Below are positions 33,450-43,126 of a stretch of 64,000 nucleotides of DNA, in pieces. Under the pieces are notes generated by a model that was not told the origin of the DNA, did not search any database, and saw only the letters and a program-made list of their open reading frames with translations. The position numbers and the translations under genes are program-made. Position 1 is the stretch's first letter. Every line of letters starts with the position of its first letter. The stretch is from Tenodera sinensis. Lineage: Eukaryota; Arthropoda; Insecta; Mantodea; Mantidae. Location of the stretch: positions 53,363,216 to 53,427,215 of the forward strand of contig CM060969.1 of the NCBI GenBank assembly GCA_030765045.1, in the 5' to 3' direction.

Positions 33450-34160
33450 TCCTTCCCATGCCTGCTCTATAGAATACTTTGATATTCCATAACTAATAAA
33501 ACTAATTCAGTTGTAAGTATTTTTCGCAACCCAATGCAGCTAAATGTGATTGTTTAATACATTTCGCCATATAAGGTGGTTTTAGCTTTTTTGAGTATTT
33601 TGGAGCACATATCATTTGTTAGATGCTAAAGGGAGATGAAGCAGAATTGTAATGTGTCACACCTGTTAACTTAGGAACAAAATAGCTACATAACTCTCTT
33701 GTTTCAGTGAATTGTAAGTTAGTACTGGTATGTACAAAGCCATTCTTTTTAACTGTAAAAGAGGTGTTAATTCAAATGTTTTCACAACGCCTTTTTATTG
33801 TTTTAGCTAAGCTAAACAAGTACCTTTTAAGGATAAAGAGGTTTTCGTAACAGGGCAGGACTGGCACTGGGACCGAGGGAGAGATTAGGTCTCCCTGCAC
33901 TCTCAGCGCTTAGGAGGGGTGGGGGAAATGGAGAGCCAGTTTCAATCAGACCACTAGGCTTTAGCTCCACAGCCAAAATCAGATCTGACTGGATACCACG
34001 TTTCACTACCATAAAACCGGAAAATATATCTTCCCACATAAACAAAAGGAACAGTCGTACACCGACTACAGTGTATGAATCCTACACAGAGTATCTTGGA
34101 GCTTCCTCATCTCACCAAGGAAAATCATATATCAGTATTATTAATTTACCAGCTCACTTA
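33450..34160. other. No gene recognised
   Basis: Includes a slightly GC-richer patch at 33845-33960 with a 72-codon minus-strand frame, no known motif. Confidence 0.45.
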
Positions 34161-34200
34161 ACTAGGTGAGAAAAACATTTCACACACGCGCGCCCGCGCG

Positions 34201-34204
<4 letters not shown>

Positions 34205-34273
<69 letters not shown>
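34205..34273. repeat. (GT)n microsatellite
   Basis: GT run preceded by GCGCGCCCGCGCGAGCG; internal microsatellite of family A. Confidence 0.95.
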
Positions 34274-34274
<1 letters not shown>

Positions 34275-34310
34275 AGTGAACAACATAATTTGAAAAACCA
34301 AAGTTGGCGT

Positions 34311-35014
34311 TTAAGGGACACTGGGAGTGAAATTTTGGTCAAAATTGGTCAAAAAGTCGAAAATTATTTTTTTTACATTAAAATGTTCCTCGAACTCCTG
34401 TGCATGTGGATCAGCTAACCTTTTTCATATCCCCCATTACATGTGGTCTTTACGGCCCTTTCAGATAGTGCTCTTCCCTTAACGTACACATGTTCCTATA
34501 TAAAAGCCTGTTTTTCTCAAAACTACATTTCTGCATATTCCGAATGTAGGTCGCGCCTCAGGTTTGCTTCAACTTCAATTAAAATTTCCAAAAGTATTCA
34601 TAAATAGCAGCTAAACAATTCTGTGATTCAATATTGATGTCATTAACATGAATTCCAAAAACATTTTTGTATGAAAAAATCAATAACTTTTAAGATTAAA
34701 TTTTCTTTGTTATTAAAAAAGTATGTAAATCATAATCAGCAAACGTATTTGAAATATCTCTTCATGCAATTGTTACCCATGTTTTGGAGTACCACTTCTG
34801 GCAATATAAACCAACTTTGAAAGGTCAGTAAACATATCACAGTTTGAAAATGTGCCTATTAAATTCATAAAATAGTGTATATATCATAAACCAATTATGC
34901 AATTGTAATGAAATTTGGTATACATCCTATTCTCATATAACTACAAACACAATAAAAAATTTTAAAAATCTATCAAGGAATGTGGAACTAAATTTCACTC
35001 CCAGTGTCCCTTAA
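34311..35014 (+). mobile_element. TTAA-inserting TIR element, copy 1 (696 bp plus TTAA on each side)
   Basis: Terminal inverted repeats GGGACACTGGGAGTGAAA and its inverse TTTCACTCCCAGTGTCCC are bounded by TTAA on both sides. The host is family A, whose empty site in sister copies reads TATTTAAGTTTAATG, so exactly one TTAA was duplicated. TTAA duplication is typical of piggyBac and Kolobok superfamilies. There is no transposase inside, so the element is non-autonomous. The copy at 61953-62670 is the same element, inverted. Confidence 0.9.
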
Positions 35015-35474
35015 GTTTAATGTTGTTCAATGATGCGACACGAAGATTTTGAGAAACAATATTCCACCTTAAACTACCCTTTAAATGGAGCATGTTTTAT
35101 TTTTTTTTTATTAATAAAATGGTGCTAACGATTTTGATTAAAACGCCATATGTTTAAGTTATTTTTATTGTAAACGAAATGTATATTCGGAGTTTCCTGG
35201 CTATAGTCTATGTAGTCCTGTTTACTCTTGATGACTTTTGCATAACTGATAAACCGTAAGAGGTATAAGTATACAAAACAATGTAGGTCTGTTTAAAACA
35301 CACAGCCTTTGTTAAATGATCTTTCTTCTTAAGTGAACATTTAATAAAAATTTATACCACACTACTTCCCAATGAAGAGTTCGAAGTTATTTTCAGGAGT
35401 TTCAAGGTATACAGGTTATTTGTATTGTAAATGTCTCTAACACGTCATACTTCAATCGACATAACTAGAAACGT

Positions 35475-35757
35475 CTTTGCGAAAATCAAAAATCTTCCAT
35501 GTAAAACGTAGTTTTGGTTGGAGGATTTTCTTGAAAGTCTTTGTCACATCTTTGATAGATACTGAGCTTGAAAATCAATTTTGGAGTTTAATGTACTTTT
35601 CTTTTTTGAGCTATGATATTCAAAGTGCCCACGAAAGGTTTCTTTTGATTCAGGGAGTGTCAAACGCGTATTTGCGGGAAAATGTCAGGGTCGAATTTTC
35701 AGGCGGTTTGCAATAGATGCTTTCTTTACTTCTACACGTAAGCCGTAGAGAAAATAA
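35475..35757 (+). mobile_element. Family A fragment, 3' half
   Basis: AAAATCTTCCATGTAAAACGTAGTTT through AGGATTTTCTTGAAAGTC to CTTTACTTCTACACGTAAGCCGTAGAGAAAATAAG, with a decayed hairpin. Confidence 0.7.
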
Positions 35758-35924
35758 GTATAAGAAGGAACACAAAAAGTGTAAAATATCTAAAAGTTTA
35801 AACCATTAACGAGTATCCCAAAATGGTAAACTAAGATTTGAAATGCGGTAGATGTACGTCACTCCAGTTGTCTTATATGGATACCAGACCTAGACATTTA
35901 CGAGAGATCAAGTAAAGAAGTATG

Positions 35925-36225
35925 TTAATGAAAAATTGGGAGACAATTACTGGGCATAACAGGTTTTGAGGAAAATAAGCGGCATGAAAGACGCAGCCAC
36001 AACAGCCACAAAAACCAAATGGAGCTAGGGGGTCACGTAGTCAGGATGAACCAGACAAGATGGACGTACGAGACGACAGTGTGCTCTCAGAGTCAGAGAA
36101 AGAGAAACGTAGGAAGACCAAGGCGAAGATGGGTACAGGATTTGAGTACAGTAATAGGACTTCGGTGAAGAAGAGAAGCATGCGATAGAGTGAAGCGGAA
36201 GGAAATTATAGGGAACTTAACTTAA
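35925..36225 (+). pseudogene. LINE reverse-transcriptase C-terminal fragment, second type
   Basis: From 36031 the frame reads GHVVRMNQTRWTYETTVC, then QRKRNVGRPRRRW at about 36085-36130. Upstream, in another frame and past stops, KWS precedes it. GHVxRM...RW...GRPxxRW is the typical end of insect LINE reverse transcriptases. This differs from the fragment at 31783, so two LINE lineages are present. Frameshifted and truncated. Confidence 0.75.
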
Positions 36226-36530
36226 GGTAGAAATAGGAACACAGTGGATATGAAAAGTGAGTGTTAACTTATTAGAAGAGGTTAGAAGAGGTGGAAGTCC
36301 TAGAAATTAGCTAACCCTGAGAGAGTTTTGAGCTAATCTCTACAATTGTAGGTGATCCTTGTCCTAAAGGGATCTAATGGGTTTATTTATTTATTCATTT
36401 ATGTATATGTCTCATATGGTAAATTTCACGAAAAATGTATGACATAAGGTATATGGAATGTGAAGATTTAATATTTTGTGCACCAAAATATTGTGTAACT
36501 CTTACTTCAAGAGCTACATTTCATATTAAA
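36226..36530. other. No gene recognised
   Basis: TTTATTTATTTATTCATTTATG at 36380 is a short A/T tail that could belong to the LINE fragment. Confidence 0.4.
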
Positions 36531-36534
36531 CCTC

Positions 36535-36800
36535 TGGTATTTTAATTAAAGTCGTAACAGCCATTTTTGAGAAAACGATAAATAAGGAAACGTCTTCCAT
36601 GGAAAGCGTAGTTTGGGTTTGGGGGATTTTCTTCAAAATCTTAGTGTTGCCTCTCCGAAAGATTCTGAATTGACATCAAATTTTGTGTTTAACCCACTTT
36701 TTGAGTTACGCTGTAAAACATATCTTCATTTAGATTAAGCGGACCTCAAAACATTTATTCCAGTTGCAATCTAGATATCGAATTTTTGAAGAAGTACCCC
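36535..36800 (+). mobile_element. Family A fragment, truncated by an LTR
   Basis: GTATTTTAATTAAAGTCGTAACAGCC to TATCGAATTTTTGAAG. The expected hairpin end is missing and LTR sequence begins within about 20 bp. Confidence 0.75.
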
Positions 36801-36816
36801 AACTTAAATATATTGG

Positions 36817-37054
36817 CGATGACGTCACACGATCCTTTCTGAAACTTCTGCAAACATGCCGGCCACCAGATGCCCTTCGGCGGTTCCAGCAGTCCTTTGT
36901 TAAGTGCCACACTCATTGTTGTTAGTCACGTATATACAAAGAGCTGCGCGAGACAGCCTGACTTTGAGCGCCTTTGCTCGCTTGCCTGGTAGGTATGTGG
37001 TGTGAAGTAGCTTAGTTCGACTGTCCTTTATTGTGCACCGCGCCTGACATCACA
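36817..37054 (-). mobile_element. Partial LTR (U3 only) of the Gypsy-like family
   Basis: On the minus strand it starts TGTGATGTCAGGCGCGGTGC and ends at TGACGTCATCGCC, just before where the TATA box would be. The whole transcribed part (R-U5) is missing. The break falls at the CRE site. Confidence 0.75.
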
Positions 37055-37055
37055 G

Positions 37056-37468
37056 TATCTTCACCGAAATTTCAGGTATTATACCAAAGAAGCCTTTGAT
37101 TATATTCAAATTACTTTAAAGTTAAATTTAAAAAACCATGTGTAATAATCAAACAATTATAAAACCAACAAAACGAAAAATATTGAAAATGCCAGTGCAT
37201 ATTAAGAATTATGTTGCCACAGATAATTTATTAGGTGTAACTTTTATACTCAGAATCATTACTTTGTGGAGGTACTGTTAGGTGTAAAACCACAAAGATG
37301 AATTGTCTTCGTTGCTTATGATCAATATTGGTTACATACTTCTGAAATTACCCTACATGCAGTTAGGAGCATATACAAGCTATATATATTCTATGATTAA
37401 TTGCTTTCCGTAGGTCATTTTATCACTGATGGATTGCATTACTTTACAGAAAGGATATCATAGAAAAC
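37056..37468. other. No gene recognised
   Basis: Plain AT-rich DNA. Confidence 0.5.
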
Positions 37469-37482
37469 AGTCTTATATAAAG
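37469..37482 (+). repeat. Left target-site duplication of the palindromic B element
   Basis: AGTCTTATATAAAG, repeated exactly at 38048-38061. Confidence 0.85.
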
Positions 37483-37510
37483 AGGTAGAACTGGAACTTA
37501 AAAATTCAAT

Positions 37511-37581
37511 GCCACAACTGGGATTTGAACCACAGACCTTCCGCTTGCCGGGCGGACGCTCTACCACTGAGCTATTGTGAC
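37511..37581 (-). tRNA. tRNA-Ala-like sequence inside repeat B (probably not functional)
   Basis: The 71 nt sequence can fold as a cloverleaf. The acceptor GTCACAA pairs with TTGTGGC, the D arm is GCTC-AGTGGTAGA-GAGC-like, and the anticodon stem TCCGC/GCGGA encloses the loop CCGGCAA, giving anticodon GGC by position. A box AGCTCAGTGGTAGAGC and B box GGTTCAAATCC are intact. However, base 33 is C instead of T and the T stem (CTGTG/CCCAG) does not pair well. Its place within a dispersed repeat marks it as a SINE promoter, not a decoding tRNA. Confidence 0.5.
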
Positions 37582-37871
37582 AAACTGCCAGAATGGCATT
37601 AAATTCTCAAGTTAGTTCGTATTTTTCCTGGTAAACCACAAAGGCAGTCTCACATCAGAGACAATTACCCCAATGGTGACTTACTATTGCAAGTACTTTA
37701 TATCCCAGGATTAAATAACCTTCACATGGTAATTATTATTTATTTATGCCAACAAACTTACTGTTGGTGTTTTTAAACACACAAGCCGTGTGTGGGCAAA
37801 GTTTAAGAGGTAGAACTGGAACTTAAAAATTCAATGCCACAACTGGGATATGAACCACATTCTGGCAGTTT

Positions 37872-37942
37872 GTCACAATAGCTCAGTGGTAGAGCGTCCG
37901 CCCGGCAAGCGGAAGGTCTGTGGTTCAAATCCCAGTTGTGGC
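37872..37942 (+). tRNA. Second, identical tRNA-Ala-like sequence, inverted
   Basis: By eye identical over 71 nt to the reverse complement of 37511-37581, with the same folding and the same defects. It lies mostly in the spacer and right arm of the palindrome. Confidence 0.5.
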
Positions 37943-38047
37943 ATTGAATTTTTAAGTTCCAGTTCTACCTCTTAAACTTTGCCCACACACGGCTTGTGTG
38001 TTTAAAAACACCAACAGTAAGTTTGTTGGCATAAATAAATAATAATT

Positions 38048-38061
38048 AGTCTTATATAAAG
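38048..38061 (+). repeat. Right target-site duplication of the palindromic B element
   Basis: AGTCTTATATAAAG, identical to 37469-37482. Confidence 0.85.
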
Positions 38062-39365
38062 TTTATTAAAAGGTTTCAGTATTTGCGTACTATATATTCC
38101 ACATCCAAGCGAAATTTATGGACATCACTTCTCGTAATGTTTGGGTAGGTAAACAAAGAGCCAAACTCTCACCACTTCTATTGCTCAATGAGAGAAGTGC
38201 ATAGTGTTTACAAACAAATTAGTGGTGCCTCATAACCATATATTCGCTACTATTTCGCAAAGAGCTGAGTTGGTAAAATCTACACATGATTTTGCTCTCA
38301 GCAGTGAAATATGTTGCTATGTGATCATGCAAATTAAACATCTGTTTCACGTCCTTATTTATGGCTGAAATTCACGTAAGTAAAACATATAATGTGTAAT
38401 TAAGGTCAAATAGATTTTTAAAATAGCGCTCTTTAATGCCAATACACTTAGCGATAGAATATAAACAGAAAATATGGGTATTTTAGGTAGTAGAAAAGCT
38501 GAATAACAGATTTTAATAATAGGAATAATAAGCTGATCATTATCAGCTGGAACATGACCCTGAACTTCCTTGAACTCACATTATTATTGAACTATGGTTT
38601 ATCTCATTCTGAAGAATGTCTTAATCTTTTTATTTTATCACCAGAATAATATAAAATATTATGGTAATTGATAACACAAAAATATTAAATAAAGCGTAAA
38701 GCCTTGGTGCCTATTGTATAGGATTTATATAAATCCAAGCGGTTGTGAAAAAATAAGCATACTGTTCACTATTTAGCCTGAGTGAACATCAATAAATTTC
38801 CTTTGTTTGGTGTAATTCGACATTATAAAGGTGCGAGTTGAATGAACCGTTGACCATGTTGTTATGCGAATCCTGTAGAAAATAGTTATCACTGCATTCT
38901 TTATCATGTCTTCTCTATCAACCCCATCATTGTTGCGTTCCCAACTGTATATATCAGAGATATAAAAAATGACATTGCGGGCCCTTCTCTTTTTCCCCCT
39001 GCGCTCGCTTTGTATTAGTGGCGTGACCATCCAAGGTAAAGGCGACTGGTATTGGTATAGACATTAGCTAATCGATGCATTTGCACCCCTTAGTTTTGCA
39101 GTGCCGGACGTCAGCATGTACCGTTACAAATTACAACCGGAATCCTCCCACCATTCTTCCTTGCCTTCATATCAATTACGTCACCAATGAAGGGTAGCTA
39201 GAAAGAGGTGAAGATAACCTCCCTTTTTCCCCTCAAGTGACACACGGATATAAATGTTTCCTTTAAATACCTTTCTGACTCCCATAATCGAGAACCTGAC
39301 GAAACTATTTCGTCCCTGCTATATCTACCCATCAAACAACCTTCTATTCATCAGTCAATATAGTA

Positions 39366-39416
<51 letters not shown>

Positions 39417-39665
39417 CCCTACCGAAACACTTACTGAATTTCGGAACCTTATACAGTCCAGGAGGAAGACTAGGACATAATATTTATTGATGAATCTAAT
39501 TTGTTGCAATGCTATGGAATAAATTCATTCATTTATTAATATTTATTTTATGTTTTAACAGTTAATACTTTAAATTTAAATATTCCATAATTTAAAGCAA
39601 TGAATATATGAATATTTCGCTTAAAATATTTTGATTGCTTTTTTTCTTTTGCTGGTCTCTCGTAT
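38062..39665. other. 1.6 kb with no recognised gene; poly-T tract inside
   Basis: Open frames of 78-85 codons only, one crossing the poly-T. No known motif. Confidence 0.5.
39369..39412. repeat. Poly-T tract
   Basis: More than 40 consecutive T. No retroposon body could be recognised on either side. Confidence 0.95.
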
Positions 39666-39667
39666 CC

Positions 39668-39804
39668 TTATATGTTTACTTTCTGTGCTACGCATAGTAA
39701 GTAGGGGAGGTATATTCGATCAAAGATTTCGATGTTCAGATTTTACCGAAAATAGATGTTTTGAGGTCCCTGAATCAAAGAAAGCACTTTCAGAAAAAGC
39801 TCCA

Positions 39805-39836
<32 letters not shown>

Positions 39837-40232
39837 CGCGCGTGTGCGCGCGTGTGCGCGCGTGTGTGTGAACAGCATAACTCAACGAAAAGTCGGTTAA
39901 AAATTAAAGTGGGTGTTTAAGTTTAATATCTTTCAAGGATGCGACATGAAGATTCTGAAGAAACTTTCTTCACCCTAAACTGCCCTTTACATGAACAATT
40001 TTTCGAAAATTTTGATTTTCTCAAAAACGCCTGTAACGATTTTGATTAAAATGTCGCATGTTTAAGATATCTTTATGGCAAATGAAATATATATTTTGAA
40101 TTTTCCGGCAATAGCCTATGTAGTCCTGTTTACTCTTGATGTCTTTTGCATAACTGGCAAAGCATAAAAGAGAGACCATATCTTTCTGTACAGAAAATGT
40201 AGATCTCGTTAAAACATACAAGCTATTTCCAA

Positions 40233-40267
<35 letters not shown>

Positions 40268-40578
40268 TAGTCAACTATTTCGGAAATAATTCTTGTCATT
40301 TGTGTGAATTTTGTAATATTTAAACTTTTCTCAAATGAAAGGTCAGAAGGCCAGAAGGGAATTTCAAAGCTTTAAAATATTTGACTATGGCTCAAAACCT
40401 ATTCTATTACCATGTTCTCCTTGCAACTACAAGAAAATAAGCAATAAGATAATTTCTGCAAATGTTTATTTCGACTAACATGAAGAAGATATAGGATAGA
40501 AGAAGATATAATCTTTGTAGAATTAGCTAGTACAAGACTAGAGAATGTCATATGAGTGCAACATAGATTTTTATTATC
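39668..40578 (-). mobile_element. Family A repeat, near full-length
   Basis: Starts at the hairpin end TACTTTCTGTGCTACGCATAGTAAGTAGG, then GT/GC tract 39806-39868, the core blocks, a poly-T run at 40239-40266, and the GAGTGCAACATAGATTTT end. One of the most complete copies. Confidence 0.9.
39806..39868. repeat. (TG)n with TGCGCGCG units; Z-DNA potential
   Basis: TGTGTGTGTG followed by four units of (TG)CGCGCG; alternating purine-pyrimidine throughout. Confidence 0.9.
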
Positions 40579-40663
40579 TTGTGTTTTATTCCCTAGTAAA
40601 GTGGGAGAGAAAGTTTCAGGGCGTTACGTCCTTCCAGTAAAAATAAGCAAATAAAGCATAGTG

Positions 40664-40927
40664 AGAGGTAGAATCGGAACTGGAAAACTCAATGCCACAG
40701 CCGGGATTTGAACCAAAAGCCCTCTGCTTGCCAGACGGGTGCTCTAGCCATTAAGCTACTGTGACAACTTGAATTCTCCAACCGATTCGTATTTTTCTCC
40801 CGGTAAACCACAAAAGCAGTCTCATATCAGAGACAATTACCCCAAATGGCGACTATTTTAATTACCTTATATCCAAGTATTAAATAACCTTTAGATGGTA
40901 ATTATTATTTATTTATGCCACCAAACA
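40664..40927 (-). mobile_element. Repeat B, single copy with tRNA-like region
   Basis: GAGGTAGAATCGGAACTGG, the tRNA-like segment, CGTATTTTTCTCCCGGTAAACC, CTCATATCAGAGACAATTACCCC, and ATGGTAATTATTATTTATTTATGCC match the palindromic insertion at 37483. This copy has no inverted partner, so it shows the ordinary form of the element. Confidence 0.8.
40694..40765 (-). tRNA. tRNA-Ala-like region of repeat B
   Basis: 72 nt: acceptor GTCACAG pairs with CTGTGGC, and the anticodon loop CTGGCAA has T33 and GGC at the anticodon place. A- and B-box-like elements are present (GCTTAATGGCTAGAGC, GGTTCAAATCC). The anticodon stem has mismatches; unlikely to be functional. Confidence 0.45.
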
Positions 40928-40929
40928 TG

Positions 40930-42250
40930 TAGTTCTGACCCACAATATCGAGTAGTCTGTCTTGTGTGACTCTCCCAAAAGTTCAAAAGTTCATTTCTGT
41001 GTGATTCCCCAACTGGCCCACTTTGGAGGGTATATTGGATAACTGAAGTCCATACTCCCGATAAGGGCTTCCATAAATCTAAATGTGGGATTCTCATTTC
41101 TGTATAAGTCGACGAACCTTAGTTCGGTTCCCAGTTGTGGTTTGTAACTTCGCCTGTCTAATTTACCTTTACAACAAAGACAGATGGTTCCCTTTGCTAC
41201 GAAGGGACTTCACATGCGGCTAACTTTGCGTAAAATCAGCAACATATCATTAGTAGATTTTCATTAGAAGACTGACCATGACATGGCTGAAACTAGCGAC
41301 GCGCTTTTAAAATACAAGCTCTTTATGCACGCCGTTGGTTCGGGATGGGGATAAAAAAGAACTCGAAGCCCCAAGAGTGAGGAGGAGGCGGGGGTTGGAG
41401 CCGATAATCAGCGCTGCCCCACTGGAGCAGACTCGCCCGGCAATATATTCCACTTTTCTCGCTCTAGACGGAAAATCCCAATTTCTATGGTGATGAGGAA
41501 TCCGGGGAATTTGTTTAGCCTTTATTAGCGACATGTCTCTCTTTGCCAGCAGAGTTCTTGGTGCCTGTTATCTCATGACGCGCTTTTTAATTCGGTTCTG
41601 GCTTTTATTGGATGAATTATGGCCTAGGCCTACTTTGTCGTAATGCTTTTTTTAAACTAAAAAGGAAAAGCAAACCCTCTAGGGAGTAAACTTTGTAATT
41701 CACGGAACATTCGTTTCTTTACACAATCAGCGAAGCTTAGCGGTCGAAATTAGTGACTTCATTGAACCGTCTTAGAATCGGATTTTAGACTGTAGTGTTT
41801 GTTTATTCAAACGAAATATTACATTCGTTGGATAGCAGTGAAAAGCTCGTATCTTTGCAAAATACGTTTCTTTGACTCTTTCGAAAACATTTTCTAAGAG
41901 AACATTTCAAATTATGGAAGCATTATAATTAAGTTTTATTCTCAACTCACCAGACTCTGCCAATGCCTCCGTAGTACACAGGCGTGGCGCAGATCGGATG
42001 ACCTCATGCATAGAGTCGGCATATTCATATGTATAGTTGCCGCAACAGATCTAGGCATGTGAAAACCTTAATGGTAGCTCGGAAGCGAGTTATTTATCAG
42101 TTTTGGTTGCATTCGGGTGACTGCATGCTGGAGTGGTGTCTGGGACAATGTCAAATATCCGTACGCTTTATTATGTACTAAACCACTCTTCAGACTCTGC
42201 GCCGCACTATTAAATTGTATTTATTGTTAAAATTATAGGGTATACTTTAT
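40930..42250. other. 1.3 kb with no recognised gene
   Basis: A GC-richer patch at 41330-41480 opens a 75-codon minus frame; it has no known motif and no retroposon hallmarks. Confidence 0.45.
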
Positions 42251-42592
42251 TTCAATATATCTCTGCTTCATTTTACTATGTGAATCATCTGCCTCCAAAC
42301 TTTCCACACTGCTGTCACTACTTTCTGCACCAGTATCTTAATAACAATTCTTTCTATATGGTTTTGTAGTACTACATCTTTTTCGAAATAGTGATCTTCA
42401 ATTTCTTTAAAACATATCGACATACATTTTCCCATTCTGGGCTTCCAATTTCTGCAAATCACTGGCACAACAATTCCACACCTTTTAACTTAAAAGTAAC
42501 ATTCCTACTGGCCACGCATTTTTAACATCAAACCAGATTAATTCATTTGGATTGAGATCTGGCTGATATGGTGAATAACTTACGAGAAATTG
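42251..42592 (-). pseudogene. DDE (IS630/Tc1-type) transposase remnant, C-terminal end
   Basis: On the minus strand YSPYQPDLNPNELIWFDVKN (about 42578-42519) is the conserved segment around the last catalytic acid of DDE_3-type transposases (YSPDLNPIExIW-x-x-KN). After a frameshift near 42500 the frame reads CRNWKPRMGKCMSICFKEIE, then DHYFEKD and IERIVIKIL, the C-terminal part of the same family. The Asp-Leu-Asn-Pro-Asn-Glu segment is intact but nothing upstream is. This is a different subfamily from the remnant at 5412, whose corresponding segment is PRSYDLIPCDYFLW. Confidence 0.8.
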
Positions 42593-42602
42593 AAAAGAAA
42601 TG

Positions 42603-42674
42603 TTTTCTCCTGGCATCGAACATGGGGATCTTGCATATGTGAGGCGCACGTGATAACCGCTACACTACGGAAGC
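42603..42674 (-). tRNA. tRNA-Val(CAC)-like pseudogene
   Basis: On the minus strand GCTTCCGTAGTGTAGCGG, then TTATCACG and GCGCCTCACATAT resemble eukaryotic tRNA-Val closely through the D arm and the anticodon loop (CCTCACA, anticodon CAC). The 3' half fails: CATGTTCGATGCCAGG gives a poor T stem, and the acceptor GCTTCCG has no matching CGGAAGC. It lies 11 bp beyond the visible edge of the transposase remnant and may be a SINE head or a dead tRNA gene. Confidence 0.65.
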
Positions 42675-42675
42675 G

Positions 42676-43125
42676 CTAAATATTGGTGCTCCAGTTTTCT
42701 ATGACAATGTCAATATGGTCGTTTACTTTTTTAATTTGTCTTAAATTGTATTATTTGCTTTTGGTCATCAGAAAGGGCACATTTTCGAACTAGTTCTTAG
42801 AGGTGGCATTACTACAGATTGTTCCTTCTGCCCTTTGATTCAAAGTACAGAGATGGCAGCATAGGAAACATTATACAGCATTAGAAATATAATTCGTCTT
42901 TTGGTGATGTATCTTGTAATAATTGTTAAATAGTATTATGAATTTGTAAAGAGCGCCGTAATATGCACAGAACAAAGGGAGTGGTGTGACCTATAACAAG
43001 GTGTTTACACTTTGGAAACATCTCTGTTTCACCGTTAAACGAAACGATGTCTACCACGGTCCTTTAAGAGGAGTCGGCCTTGGGTGGAATTACGGGGATG
43101 GGACTTGATGCAAGTGCAGAATCAT
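42676..43125. other. No gene recognised
   Basis: Plain sequence leading into the minisatellite. Confidence 0.5.
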
Positions 43126-43126
43126 C

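Larger units (their letters stand above)
34165..35335 (-). mobile_element. Family A repeat split by a TTAA element
   Basis: Family A runs from the GT tract (34205-34273) through AAAAACCAAAGTTGGCGT, is interrupted at its TTTAAGTTTAATGT block by the TTAA element, and resumes at GTTTAATGTTGTTCAATGATGCG to about 35335. Confidence 0.85.
37483..38047. mobile_element. Palindromic double insertion of tRNA-like repeat B
   Basis: A 565 bp insertion flanked by the 14 bp duplication AGTCTTATATAAAG. It holds two inverted tRNA-like units (37511-37581 minus, 37872-37942 plus) and ends in about 130 bp inverted arms (37730-37859 and 37919-38048) with one mismatch seen. A 59 bp spacer separates the arms. As one duplication flanks the whole, it probably arrived as a single palindromic insertion, for example by template switching during reverse transcription. 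Related single or decayed copies lie at 40664, 51018 and 55477. Confidence 0.85.

Noticed and set aside
37511..37942. Two functional tRNA-Ala genes
   Set aside because: Both lie inside a dispersed repeat, the T stem pairs poorly and position 33 is C; a SINE promoter explains them better.
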